This document shows, one piece after another, positions 20,956-32,501 of a stretch of DNA of 64,000 nt. Below the pieces are notes generated by a model, which saw nothing but the letters and a program-made list of their open reading frames with translations, made no database searches and was not told the origin of the DNA. A program made the position numbers and the translations under genes. Every line of letters begins with the position of its first letter. Positions within the stretch are counted from its first letter, which is position 1. The stretch is from Posidonia oceanica. Lineage: Eukaryota > Streptophyta > Magnoliopsida > Alismatales > Posidoniaceae. Where the stretch lies: NCBI GenBank assembly GCA_037176725.1, contig JAZBRS010000049.1:17006001-17070000 (forward strand). Reading direction: 5' to 3'.

Positions 20956-23900
20956 ATGAAACATCGGTAAAGCCATGAAGATGCAGATGCAAAGAAAAGG
21001 TGCAAGAGAAGCAAAGGGGAGGCAAACAGCGTAAGCATGAGAACGAAGGCTGTTTAAGGACCACGCAGAGTAGGTGTGATAACCTACAAAGGGGAAGAGA
21101 AGCAAGTGGAGGGATTACCACTGTTCTGCGATCATTTCCCACCAAAGTTTCCCACGATGTGTCTCGCACACTGCCAAAAGCTTGCGATGCGATCGGATCA
21201 TGGAAAAGGGAGAAGGAAGTCGCAATTGGTGGTGAATCTAGGGGAAACACAACACAAGGCACTGAAAGTACGCGAAAAGAGGAGACGGAGTCGATAGACA
21301 GGAAGAGGGAGTCCTAATCTACATGCTCGAGAAATCAGAAAGCAAAAACAATGCTTGCAGTGCAAATGGTGTACAAATGAATGCTGTGCAGGAGTTTAGA
21401 AGGACTTACCTTGGAAATCTAAAGCCTGATCTGAGAAACGCTTGGTTCATGTTGAAGAGCGCTCCGCCGGGGTCGTCAAGGTAGCTTGGTTGAGAAGATC
21501 CGACGGTCAGATCAAAAGATATCCCAGCTTCAAGGCAGAGGGGCCAGAACAGGGGAGAAGAATGGATCTTGGTGTACAGGAGGTCCTAGGGATGTGCAAA
21601 ACAGGTCCTCCCATGTAAATGGGAGCTAAGTGTGCTTAAATGTGTGCAAGAATGCCAAATGCGAAGATGCATGAGTGCAATGCATGCAGGAATGCAAGAA
21701 AAGGACCTAAGAATGACTTTTCAGAAAAATTGGGAGCTTATGTGCAAGTTTTGAAAAAAGTGGGACCTAAATGCAAAGATTTTGAAAAATTAGGGGCTTA
21801 TATGCAAGATTTTTGAAAACTAGAGGGTCTGAGTGCAATTTTGCAAAATGCAGGGTTTAAAATGCAATTTTATAAGGTAAACATGTATTAGAATAAGTTT
21901 TGAAATCATGTGGAGGATTAACACGCACTTTTAAAACATGCAGGGGTTGAAATGCAATTTTATAAGAAAAAATGTGGTCTTAAATGGTCTGTGAATGCAA
22001 ACAGAGGACCTATGTACAATTTTTAAATATGTAGGGTCTAAAATGCAATTTTATAAGGAAAAAATGCATTTAAATGAGTTTTATAAACATGCAGAAGACC
22101 TATGTGTAATTTTGAAATATGCAGGGTCTAAAATGCAATTTTTGTAAGGAAAAATGTGATTTTTGAATGGTCTGTGCATTAATAGTGGACCTATGTGCAA
22201 TTTTTAAATATGCAAGGTCTAAAATACAATTTTATATGGAAAAAATGCAATAAAGAGATGCTGTGCATGAATATGGAGGACCTGTACGCAAAAATTAAAA
22301 TGCATGGGGGAAATAATGCAATGCAGTAAGAAAAGATGAAAAATGAATGCATAATCAACAGATCAGAGGACTAAAATGTAAATAGAGGAAAAGACAGGAT
22401 TTAAAATTGCAATTTACTAAGGTAAAATTAGAATATTAAATCAGATTAACAACATAAGGACTAACATGCAATAATAAAAAGCTACAGGGCCTGAACTAAA
22501 AGAAACTTAAAAAGAAAACACAGCAGGAGGATTAACATGCAATTAGATAGTTTTTTATGTTTTCCATGCAATTTAATAAGATTTAAATTCAGAATTAAAT
22601 GAATCATAAACGAAGGTAGGACCGGAAAGTAATAAACTAAAAACAGAAGCTAGAAAAGCAATTTATGGCAAATTATCTAAGCGAAGGAAAAATAAAGCTA
22701 CAGTTAAAAACCAGCGGCCATGGACACTGTAGCAAAAGCTACCAGTGGCCATGGATGCCAGAGAAGGGAGGTTGATGCGGCGCAGAGAGGCGGGCGAGCT
22801 TCACCGGAGGCTGGCGGACCTCGGAGCAGCGTCGGCGTGGCTTGGTGCTGCCTGGAGCAGGCTGGAGAGCTAGACGGAGCTCTGCAGACCTGCTCGGAGG
22901 TGAAGCAGGTGATCGACACGTCGATGGGGCATTCTGAGGCTACCGGAGAGCTGCTGGAGTCCGTGCGGTTCGCGGGCGATCGACAGAAGCTGGTTTTGCT
23001 CACGGAGCGGCGTTTCCAGTCGCGGACTCACTGGAGAAGACGAAGAAGCGGCGACGACGACTCGGCGGAGGAGGGGGAGAAAGCCTAATCTAATGGTTGG
23101 AAAAGCACGAGAGGGAGAAAATTAAGCTACAAGGAAAGGGTGGCACCTTTTTTGCAGGCTGGGTCGTCCCCCCGACGTCAGGTGATTCAGAGCTTGCCGG
23201 CGGAGGTCGTCCGGAGGTTGCAGACATCGTCGTCGGCTCGGGAGCGGTGGGAACGGATCAGTGGAGTACTCTAGTGCTTTCTGGACGTCTGGAGCGAAGC
23301 TTCGAAGGCCGGAGCAGGATTTGGCTCCAGTGGGTGCTCAAGAAGCAGCCGGAGGTGGGTGAAGGTGTCTGCTACCTTCTGGATCAACCGGAGGGTACCG
23401 GCGGCTTGCTAGATAGTAGGTGAGCGTTTCAGGATGCTCAGGAAGGCTGGTGGAGGCCTGGAGAGGAAGTATGGTCGTCGGGTGGATTTTTGGCAGAGAA
23501 TGTGCTAAGTGTTTGTTGTGGAGAGTCTGGTCTGTGGGGGAGATGAAGGCTAATGGCTTGGTGGGTCTGGAAGGTGGAGTTCAGGTGAGTTTTTGGGTGA
23601 AGTTTGGAGGGATTCTGTGAACGGAATGGGAGGGAATTCTGGAGGAAGGGGGTGATGGGTTCTGGCTTGGATTTGGGTGAATTGAGAGGTGGATGCAGAG
23701 TGGATTTGGTCGTGGAATGGGTGGCTGTAATGGTAGTGGTCTGGCTGGATTTGGGGAGGAAATTGGAGGTGGATTGAAGGGAGTTGGGTGCTTTGGTTTG
23801 GGTGAAAAGGAAGAAGAAGAAGAGGGCTGGATTTCAGTGGAAGAGGAGGGAGTTTTGGGTGCTCTCTGCTCTAGATTCTCTCACTCTTTTTGGAAGACGA

Positions 23901-25870
23901 AAAGGGGATGAAGGAGGAATGGAATGAAGGTTTTTATCAGGGGGCTTGACTGGATGAGTGCGCTGGGATTTTTGAAAATCCATCGGCGGGAGGCAGCAGC
24001 TGCAGTAGAGCGAGGACGACAGAGGCAACGGGCATTAATGCCCCCCGTAGATCCTGCTGAGATACGAGAGAGGTGGAGATGAGCTGGAGCTGATGGTGAT
24101 CGGGAGGGAAGGAGAAGTTGAATTTTTTTGAAGAGAAGGAGCTGCTAGCGGGAGAAGATCTGAAGAAGAAGAAGGAGAAGAAGGAGGGAAGAGGAGGAGG
24201 ATGGCGTGGGCCAGGCCCTGCTGCGCGAAGGAAAGAAATAATAGAAAGAAAGAAAAGAAAGAAGGGAAGAGGGAGAGGTGGAGGGGAGAATGGGCCGGAC
24301 TGGGCCTAGAAAAAAAAGAAAGAAAAATAGAAAGAAAGGAGGAAAGGGAGGAAGGGAAAAGAAGAAGGGAAAGAGGAAGGAAATAAAAATAAATAAAAAT
24401 AAAATAAAAATAGAAAAGGATGGAAAAGGTTTTTAGAATAGTTGTGTTTTAAGTTAGAACTTTGATTAAGTTTTTTAATGATTGTTTTTGATTAGTTAAT
24501 TAGGATTGAAGAGTTTTAGTTTTGATTAGGGTTTTTAGGGTTTTCTTTTTTTTAAATTGTTTTTGATTTTGTTTAAATGTTTGTTAAGTTTTTTAAATTG
24601 TTTTTTAATTATGTTTTTCTTGTTAAGTATTTGGGATGTTAATTAGGATTTTTTAAAGTTTTTTTTTAAATTAATTAGGGTGAGTTTTAGATTTTTGATT
24701 TTAATCTTTTTTTTTCTCAAGTCTTCTTTGATTTGTTTTTTAATTTTGTTTGTTAAGTTCTTTTAATATTTTTTAGTTAAGTTTTCTTGTTAAGCTTTTA
24801 ATTAAGTGTTTTTAGATTTTTGATTGTTTGTTTTTTTCTTTTTAATTAGGTTGTCAAATTGTTTCTTTTTAGGATTGTTAAGTTAAGTTTTTTTCTTAAT
24901 TACTTGCCTTAGCATTTTTTAATTGTTTTCTTTCCTTTTAGGATTTGTTTTTTGATTGTTTTTAGTAGGTTTTTTTTCTTTTGCTTGTTTTGATTACATT
25001 TTGGTTTTTTCCTTGATTTTACAGTATTTTCTTTTTGTTTGTTTTGCATTTTTTAAGTTGCATTCTTAGTTTTTAGTTTTAGTTAGATTTAGTTAGGCTT
25101 TTGTTTTTTAATTGTTTGTTTAATGTTTTTAATTATTTTTCTTAGGGTTTTGGTCTGTTTCCCTTTTGTTTCAGAGTTTTAATGCTTTTTAAGGGTTTTT
25201 TAGGGATTTAGTAGAAGAGAGGAAAAGAAAAGAAAAAGGAAGAAGGAAAGGAGAAATGAAGAAGTAAAGAGGAAAAGGAAGAGTTGCAAGAAAACAATTT
25301 TTTGAAAGTCAAAGAAAATGCTAAAAGTAAGATAAAAATACAAATAAGATTCAGAAGAGATAGATGCACAAGGGGGGCCCACAGCCAGGCCAGGAGAAGT
25401 GAGGGAAGGGAGTGAAAAGAAGGAGGATAATCAGGAGAGAGGGAGAGAGGAGAGAGAAAATGATAATTTGGTGAAATGAAGGGGTTAGGGGTTTAGAAAA
25501 GAGATGAAAATTGGGGAGTGTATGGCCTAGGATCTCTAGTGTTGGACCTAGGGTTTGGGTTTGGTTTTGGGAAAGTTTTGCAAGGGTTTTGAGGTGTTGA
25601 AAAAGGGTAGTTTTGCCTAGGTTTTCTAGGGTTTTTTGGGAGTGGTTTTGGTTTGAAATTTTGAGGGTTTTTGGGTAGATTTGCTAAGTTGGGGATGGTG
25701 AGTTTTCCTATAGTTTTTGGGCTTGGAAAAGAGGAATAATTCTTGGTAAAGTTTGGACTTGTTTTGGAAAGAAGGATGAAAAGGAATGTGTAGGTTTGGA
25801 CCTAGATTTGGATTCAGAAGTCACCAGGATATCCCAATTGATTCAAGCCTGTTAAAATGGGGTGTCAACA

Positions 25871-26376
25871 GATATCTACGTGGTTGATTTCCTCCAAATG
25901 AATAGAATACATCTTTAGTTCTCTATGATGTAAATTTTCTTTTGCATTACATTCGAATGGGTATGTAATATTGAAACTTGGATGGTTTAATATTGACAAT
26001 TGCTTTTATCAAGATATCTTGCGACTATTTCTTTAATACACCATATTACTGTGTATGACGACTACGCATTTCCACTTGTTATTCTTGCTTATTGATTATA
26101 GAATCAAACAGATGATACCTTGAACAAGTTCCATAATGGTATATTGGTATTTTGACTTTCTTACATTAGCAATATAAGCTTGAAGTAAGGGGGAGTTACA
26201 GGAATCTTATGCATCATGTGTTGTTCAGTTTGAACATTCCCTTAGCTTGTATCTATGATATCCATGTAATAGTGTTTGTCTATACACATATGAAAGGTAT
26301 ATCTATCACTTACATATTAAATTTCTATGACCAAGGCTCTAAAATTAATTAATCTTAGGTATCTGGTATCACTTAC
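25871..26376 (+). mobile_element. Copia-1 internal fragment, upstream part
   Basis: AT-rich sequence lying between the Gypsy-1 LTR end and the solo LTR. The CTTAC duplication joins it directly to 32166-32501, which leads into a SIRE-like PPT and LTR, so it is the 3' non-coding part of Copia-1. It contains an AAGTAAGGGGGAG purine motif at about 26182-26196, similar to the purine boxes near the Copia-1 PPT. No open coding sequence is seen. The rest of Copia-1 (gag-pol) would lie beyond Gypsy-1, left of the window. Confidence 0.65.
26372..26376 (+). repeat. Target-site duplication CTTAC, left copy
   Basis: CTTAC immediately before the solo LTR start TGTTGACACC matches 32161-32165 exactly. Five bases is the usual Ty3/gypsy duplication length. 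Confidence 0.9.
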
Positions 26377-28282
26377 TGTTGACACCCCATCTTGGCAGGC
26401 TTGGACCACTTGGAGCCCTCCTAGTGATTGCTGGACTCAAACCCAAACCAAACCAAACCCTAACCCTCTTCTTTACCCTTCAAAACCAAGCAAACTTGAC
26501 CTAAGCCTTTACCCCTCTTCCCAAGCTCAAAACCTGACCAAAATCCATAGGAAAACCCACCAATACCCACTTAGCAAACCTGCCCAAGCACTTAGAAAAT
26601 CTCAAACCTAGATCGTTCCCAAAAATCCTAGAAAACCTAGGTGAAACTACCCTTTTTTTACACCTTGAAACCCCTCTAAAACCTTCTCAGAATCAAACCA
26701 AAACTTCAGAACGAACACCTCAAATCGTAGACTGCCCACTCACCAATTTTCATCCCATTCCAAGACCTTTAAGACCTCCATTCACTCAAATTATCCTTTT
26801 CTCTCTCCGGGATTATCATTTTCTCTCTCCTCTCTCTCTCTCCTGTTTATCATCTCTCTTTTCATCCCCTTCTTACCCTTTCTCTGGTCTAGCTGTGGGC
26901 CCCCTTTATGCTTCTACCCCTTCTCTACCTTATTCCTATTTTTACTTTATTTTTAACATTTTCCCTAAATATTAAAGAATCATTTTCCTCCAACCTATCT
27001 CTTTTCCTTTTATCTCCCTCTTTTTTCCATTTCTTTCCTCCTTCTCTTTTCCTTTTCTCTCTTTTGCAAAAATCCATAAAAACCCCTAAAAATCTGTAAA
27101 ACCCCAAAACATAAAAGAAACAAATCAGAACCCTAAGAAAAAAAATTATAAAACATTAAACAAGCAATTAAAAACCTAAACTTAACTAAATCAAGCTAAA
27201 AGGAAAGCCAAGCATGTAAGCTAAAAAATGCAAAACAAATCAAAAGAAAACACTGAAAAATCAAGAAAAAAACTAAAATGAAATCAAAACCCACCAAAAG
27301 TAAAAACCCCATCAGAAGAATTAAAAAAACAAACCTTAAAAAGAAGAATCAAAAAACAAACATTAAAACAAGTAATTAAAGAAGCAAAAGACTTAACCTA
27401 ACAAACCTAAGAAAAAAACAAATTAAAAAACTTAATTAAAAGGAAAAGAAAAGCACATTTAAAAGACCTAAAAACACCCCATCAAACCAGAGAAATCTAA
27501 CTAAAAACTTCAAGAAAAATCAACAAATAAAAATCAAAGCATAATTTAAAAGACTTAAGAAAGAAAAAACCCTAAGAAGACTAAAACTTAAAAACCTAAA
27601 AACAACCCTGGTTAATACGAAAATAAATCCTAAAAAAATCCTAATCAATATCCTAAGTATCCAACAAGGGAAACACAATTTTTAAAACAATTTAAAAAAG
27701 GTTTAACAAACATTTAATCAAGTGAAAACTAATTAAAAGCAAAACCAAAACCTTAAAACCCTAATCAAGCCCAAAACACACTAATCAACCCAAAATGGCC
27801 ATTAAAAAATTTAATTAAAATCCTAATTCACATCACAACCTTTCTAATATTTTTATTTATTTTTAGTTCATTTTTACTTATTTTTTTTCCTCACTTTTCC
27901 CTCCCTTTCTTTCCTTCTCCTTACTTTCCTTTCTTTCTCATTTTTTTCTTTTTCTCTGCTGGGCCCAATCCAGCCCGTTTCTCTTTTTCTTTTATTTCTT
28001 TTCTTTTTATCCTTCGGCCCACGGTCCGACCCAGCGCTCCTTCTTCTTCCTTCTTCTTCCTCGCGCGTCAGCCGGTTTTCCTCCCGCGAGCTTGCTGCGA
28101 CAGTCTTCCCTCCTCCATTTGAAATTTGAGCCTCCATCCAATCACCCAGCAGCTCGCCGCTTCTCCTCTATCTCAGCACCGTTCCCAAGAGGCATTGAAT
28201 GCTGGTCGCCTCACCATCCCTTCCGCTGCTGTGCCGCCGGTGGATTCAAAATCAGTAGCGCGCCAGCAGCCGGTCTCCCCCC

Positions 28283-28290
28283 ATATAAGC
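28283..28290 (+). promoter_or_regulatory. Candidate LTR promoter TATA box
   Basis: ATATAAGC follows a pyrimidine-rich CCGGTCTCCCCCC stretch and precedes a C/T-rich segment, a plausible plant core promoter in the sense direction of the LTR. The corresponding places in Gypsy-2 (minus strand, about 48766, GCATAAAGCC) and Gypsy-1 carry weaker A/T variants. Start-site mapping was not possible. Confidence 0.4.
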
Positions 28291-31274
28291 TTCCATTCAT
28301 TCCTTCAGAGCATCTTCTTCAGTTGGCAATCCGTGTGAGCAATCAGAGAGACACCAGCAGACCATCAGCTAGAGCAGTAGCAACCTGAGAGAGCCAACTT
28401 CCTCCACCTGAGTGATCTCCCTTCTTCCTCCTCTTCACCCTCCAATTTCCAGAAGAAAGAGTGGCCAGAGAGAGTGGTCTGAGTGTCCCCCTCGGCATCC
28501 CGGAGAGAGCCTCCAATTCTCCAGCCTCTCTTCAGCAATTCCCTCCCCTTCCTCTGCTAAAATCCGCAGCAAACCTCCCTCTTCCCATTCCAGCAATCCG
28601 ACACCACTGCGAGCCTTCAAACTTCTCCCAGTTGTCCCCCCAATCTCACCCAACAACCAGCCACCTGCTTGCCATCCCACTGCCTTTCCACCACCTAAAA
28701 CCGTCCTGAAACTCCACCTAATCACCACTGCAACCCAACACTCCTCCTTCAGCAATTCCCTCCACTTCAGCCTACAGCCTTCTCCCAAAATCCACCCAAA
28801 CAATCCCTGAACCACCACCTTTCCAGAGCCTCCGACCTCGAACCCAACCATCCACCACAGCTTCCGAACTCCACAACAAACACCTAAGCCTCCTTCTGAC
28901 CAGAAACCGACCCAACCTGCAAACTCCCTCCACACTCTCCAGAAACCTAACCTGATCATCCAGCATCACTCTCCGGACCTCCAGCTACCTCCCGGAAGGC
29001 TCCACCAGGTCCGACGAGCAGCAACACCCTCCCCCCACCTCCAGTCACTTTGCTGAACCCAAAAAGTGCTGAATCACTGCCCGAGCTTCGAAGCTCGCGT
29101 CCGGACGTCTGGGAAGCACCGGAAGCTCGCTCTGAGCCAGCCCCAACCTCCGCGAGCGCCCGACAGTCGCCGCTGCAACCAGACAGCCATCGCCGGCCAG
29201 CTCCGACACTGCCGAGGTCGGGAGCGCGCTCCGGACACAACGACAGGTAATCACTAATCTCCCCCGCTCTCTCTCTTCCCCCTGATGCTTTTCCGCCGAC
29301 CAGAACCAGTTCTCCGGCCCTCCTGCTCCGTCCTCGACACGCCGGTCAGTTCCTCTTCTCCGGCGCCGTTCTCCGATCTCCACGACGCTCCAGCCAGCGG
29401 AACGCCGTCCCGATGATCCCCGGAGCTCCGCACGGACGTCAGCAGCCGCCTCCGCCCTCCTGCGCCTCCGCAGCCCCCTGTGCCGGCGGTGGTGAGGTCT
29501 GGAAGCTTACTGCTACAGTACTCACCTCCGCCGGCGATCACTGTGCTTTTATTTTCTCAGTTATATGGTTTTTGTGTGAATATTGCATGCTTAGCCTAAG
29601 TTCTTTCACTTTTGCATTTCAGTCCTTATGCCATTTAATTTGCTTTGTTTTTAATTTAAAACCATGCTAAATTGCTCTGAATATCTGTGTTTTTCAGTAT
29701 TTTCTTTTCAGTCCTTTTACTGTGCTGTTTAGTTATAAAACTTTATGCTTCAGCCCCTCTGTTTTCAATTTTTGCACTTGGGTACTGTTTTAAATCAGAT
29801 CATTTATTTGCATGTATTTTGCCATATTGCATTGCATTCTGGCCCCCTGCATGTTTCTGATTTTGCATTTAGGTCCATGCACTGTAGAAACTTAGGTTTT
29901 ATTTTTGATTTTTGCATACTGCATTGCATGTTTTGCCTCCTGGTTTTGCATTTTTGCATTTAGGTCCATTTTAAATGGACAGTAACCATCCTGCATGCAT
30001 TTTTGCTTATTGCATTGCATTTTGGCCCCTGTTTTTTTCAAAAATTGCACATCAGTCCTGTCTTTTGATTTCAGAGCATGTTTTACATATAAAATTGCAT
30101 ATTTGACCCCTGCATGATTCAAAAATCACACATAGGTCCTTGCATCCTTTAAAAACCATGTAAAAAGACTATTTTGCCCCTAAAGTTGCATCTTAGCTCC
30201 TATGCTTGCCAAATTGCACGTAGACCCTCCATTAGCATCCCCAGACTCCCCAGACCCCTGTTTTCTGGAAAAATTGCACTTTAGACCCCAGTTTTTTTCA
30301 AAAATTGCACTCTGACTTCTTTTGTTTTCAAAACCTCTTCTAATGCATGCCCTCTTTTCAGAATAGCTTTCTGAGTCCAGTCTTTTGCAAAATAAAGCCC
30401 TGCCCTCTCCTGTTTTCAAAACCCTCCTCTGTGGACCCCATCCTTTGTGAAAACTTGCATTTATACCCTTTTCTTTTTCAAAAATGCTTTTGAACTCCTG
30501 TCTTTTCCAAGTTTTTCCCCTTGTCTCTTCTTACTTGTGCATGCATTCTGCATCCATTTAGTCTTGCATTTTTAGCATCCTTTTGCACACACTAAGCACC
30601 TTTAGCTCCCCTTCACTTGGGAGGACCTTTTGCACACCCCTAGGACCTCCTGAACACCTAGATCTGCTCTTCTCCCCTGTTCTAGCCCTCCTGCCTTGAA
30701 GCTGCGATATCTTCCAATCCGGCCGTTGGATCTTCTCAAGAAAGCTGCCCAGGCGACCGCAGCGAAGCACTCTTCAGCATGGACTAGACAGATCTCAGAT
30801 CAGGCTCCCGGATTTCCAGGTATGTCCTCCTGAACCCCTACATTGCATTCACTTGCATGCCATTTGCATTCTTTGCCTTGTTTTCGCTTTCTGTCTCTTT
30901 GGGCATGTAGAATAGGGCCTCCTCCTCTTGTCTATCAACTCAGATCCCCGTTTCGCGTTTCCCCATGTGTTTTGTGTTGAGTTTTTCCCTGGATTCACCA
31001 CTTAATGCGACTTTCTTCCCCTTTCTTCCACGATCCGATCGCATCGCGAGCTTTGGGCAGCGTGCGAGACAGATCGTGGAACGGTTTCGTGGGAAACGGT
31101 CACAAAGGAGTGGTAATCCCTCCATTTGCTCACCCTCCCCTTTGTAGGTCTTCACACCTACTCTGTGTGGCCCCGGACAGCGCCTGTTCTCACACATGCG
31201 TTGTTCTACTTCTCCTTTTATTGCTTCTAATCTTTTCCTTGCATTTGCATTCGCACGGCTTTTCCGAGGTTTTT

Positions 31275-31512
31275 ATCTCGCTGCTTTTGGCACCGTTTTG
31301 CGTGCCCGCTCTCGTTTTGGCACCGTTTTGCGTGCCTGCTTTGTCTTTCGTGTGCCGCCTTGCTTTCTCACTCGTTTTGCGTGCCCGTCATCGTCTTTTG
31401 CACCGATTTGCGTGCCGCCTTACTTTCTCGCTCGTTTTGCGTGTCGATCTTGTCCTTTTGTGCCGTTTTGCGTGCCATTCTTGTTTCTTGCCTCGTTTTG
31501 CGTGTTTTACGC
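31275..31512 (+). repeat. 30-bp minisatellite inside the solo LTR
   Basis: About eight units of the type TTTTGGCACCGTTTTGCGTG plus CCCGCTCTCG, some units shortened. It is the complement of the Gypsy-1 array at 20575-20955 and sits at the same relative place in the LTR. Confidence 0.85.
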
Positions 31513-32160
31513 CGTTTTCTCTTGCATGTCGCCTGCATTGCATGGTTTTGCCGTTGTTTTGCTTTTTTCGCTTGCATTTGCATATAGGGCTGTGATGCTT
31601 ACTGCCTGGAGTTCTCACGAGCCAGGTTTCGCCCGGTTCGGAACACAGACAGCGTAGCTGAGCACTTAGAGAGCACGTTTACTTCCTTGCTCTGCATCCT
31701 CCCACTTAGAGCACACCTTGAGCATTCATTTAGGCATTCATAGGCATTTAGGCATTCAAATCTGCATTTCCCTGCGTATGCGAGCATAAGCCTAGAAAGA
31801 CTGATTCTCGGGCGTGTCGGGGGTGCCTAACACCTTCCCCGCACGTAACAGGAGTCCTTGCCCTGTCTTTTGGCCCGCAATGACCATACTGCCCTTATCC
31901 TAGGCTAGAGTCATCTCTTTTGCATGTATTTGCATTTGTTTTCCCTTGTATTGCTTTGCTTCGCATTTCTTACTTGGTTTTGCGTGTTAATTCACGCATT
32001 TCCCCCGGTTTTCCTTGTCTCCCGTTAATGGACATGGTGGCGACTCTGATTTGTCTTATCTTTCTCTTTTCTCTTCGATTTTAAGTGTTTTCGAGTTGAG
32101 CCTCTTCCTCGGATCCAATCGCCGCTAATAGCGAGCCTGATTCCGATCGGGATTGCTACA

Positions 32161-32165
32161 CTTAC
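32161..32165 (+). repeat. Target-site duplication CTTAC, right copy
   Basis: CTTAC directly after the solo LTR end GCTACA, identical to 26372-26376. Confidence 0.9.
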
Positions 32166-32501
32166 ACTTATGATGGTATCTGTTGTCATGCCTATTTTAT
32201 TTTGTTTATGACAAAAAGTAAGGGAGAGAATTATGAATATGCTATGGGATGCTATGAAATACAAAGTGATTTCATTCCTATAGTATATTATAAAAGGATC
32301 ATATAATTTGGTATATTTAAAATATTTCAGTATCCATATTGATAGGGGGAGCATATAAAGATATAATAATTAATATGCTATACTTATGGTTGAATATGAA
32401 ATGAGAATACTTATGTAGATTAATTTTCAAAAATTCAGTATACATAGTGACAGGGGGAGCATATAAAATGTTATTTTTGTCATCATAAAAAAGGGGGAGA
32501 T
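32166..32501 (+). mobile_element. Copia-1 3' internal region with polypurine tract
   Basis: AT-rich non-coding DNA with two similar GATAGGGGGAGCATATAAA / GACAGGGGGAGCATATAAA purine boxes (about 32341-32360 and 32450-32467). It ends in TTTTGTCATCATAAAAAAGG followed by GGGAGAT, directly before the LTR. The TTTGTCATCA plus AAAGGGGGAGAT arrangement is typical of SIRE/Maximus-type plant copia elements, which often repeat PPT-like boxes upstream of the real PPT (about 32487-32501). Confidence 0.8.

Larger units (their letters stand above)
1..25870 (-). mobile_element. Gypsy-1: giant Tat/Ogre-like Ty3/gypsy LTR retrotransposon, left end outside window
   Basis: Two near-identical long LTR segments (1-4231 and 19838-25870) bracket a 15.6-kb internal region whose coding sequence is all on the minus strand. 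Seen: LTR ends of the TGTTGACACC...ATTACTACA type, a tRNA-Arg-like PBS at the right LTR, a PPT at the left LTR, and domains in the order gag, protease, RT, RNase H, integrase. This order defines Ty3/gypsy, and the PBS and the long 3' region fit the Tat/Ogre group. About 1.77 kb of the 3' LTR is missing from the window, so the whole element would be about 27.7 kb. An extra ORF follows integrase in the same sense. The coding region is broken by many stops and frameshifts, so it is non-autonomous. The right flank 25871-25875 (GATAT) would be the target duplication; its partner lies outside. Confidence 0.93.
19838..25870 (-). repeat. Gypsy-1 5' LTR (complete, 6033 bp)
   Basis: In element orientation it runs from TGTTGACACC (25870) to GGGATTACTACA (19838). 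In that orientation it holds a T/A-rich zone (in plus coordinates about 24430-25200), a purine/pyrimidine zone (24120-24400), a GC-rich block (22720-23500), ATGCAATTTT repeats (21830-22240), a 30-bp minisatellite (about 20575-20955), a conserved GGTGCCTAACACCTTCCCCG box (about 20200-20235) and a PBS-like motif (20007-20018). It is about ten times longer than an ordinary plant LTR. It abuts Copia-1 sequence at 25871. Confidence 0.93.
26377..32160 (+). mobile_element. Solo LTR of a Gypsy-1 relative (5784 bp)
   Basis: Begins TGTTGACACCCCATCTTGG and ends GGGATTGCTACA, the same termini as the Gypsy-1/2 LTRs but on the plus strand. It carries the same sub-regions in the same order: A/C-rich zone (27100-27830), pyrimidine zone (27840-28060), GC-rich block (28090-29530), GCATTT/TTGCAT-rich zone (29580-30560), 30-bp minisatellite, conserved GGTGCCTAACACCTTCCCCG box and PBS-like GGTGGCGACTCTG. 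No PBS, gag or pol adjoins it. Exact 5-bp duplications flank it, so it formed by LTR-LTR recombination. Its sequence is clearly diverged from Gypsy-1. Confidence 0.93.

Noticed and set aside
20383..21262. Overlapping minus-strand ORFs rich in Cys, Phe, Pro and Ala (also at 45255-45930 and 31005-31657 on the plus strand)
   Set aside because: They are translations of the 30-bp minisatellite in all frames. The period is a multiple of three, so stops are rarely met.
28412..29541. Several ORFs on both strands in the solo LTR
   Set aside because: Compositional ORFs in the GC-rich LTR block, conflicting on both strands and not conserved.
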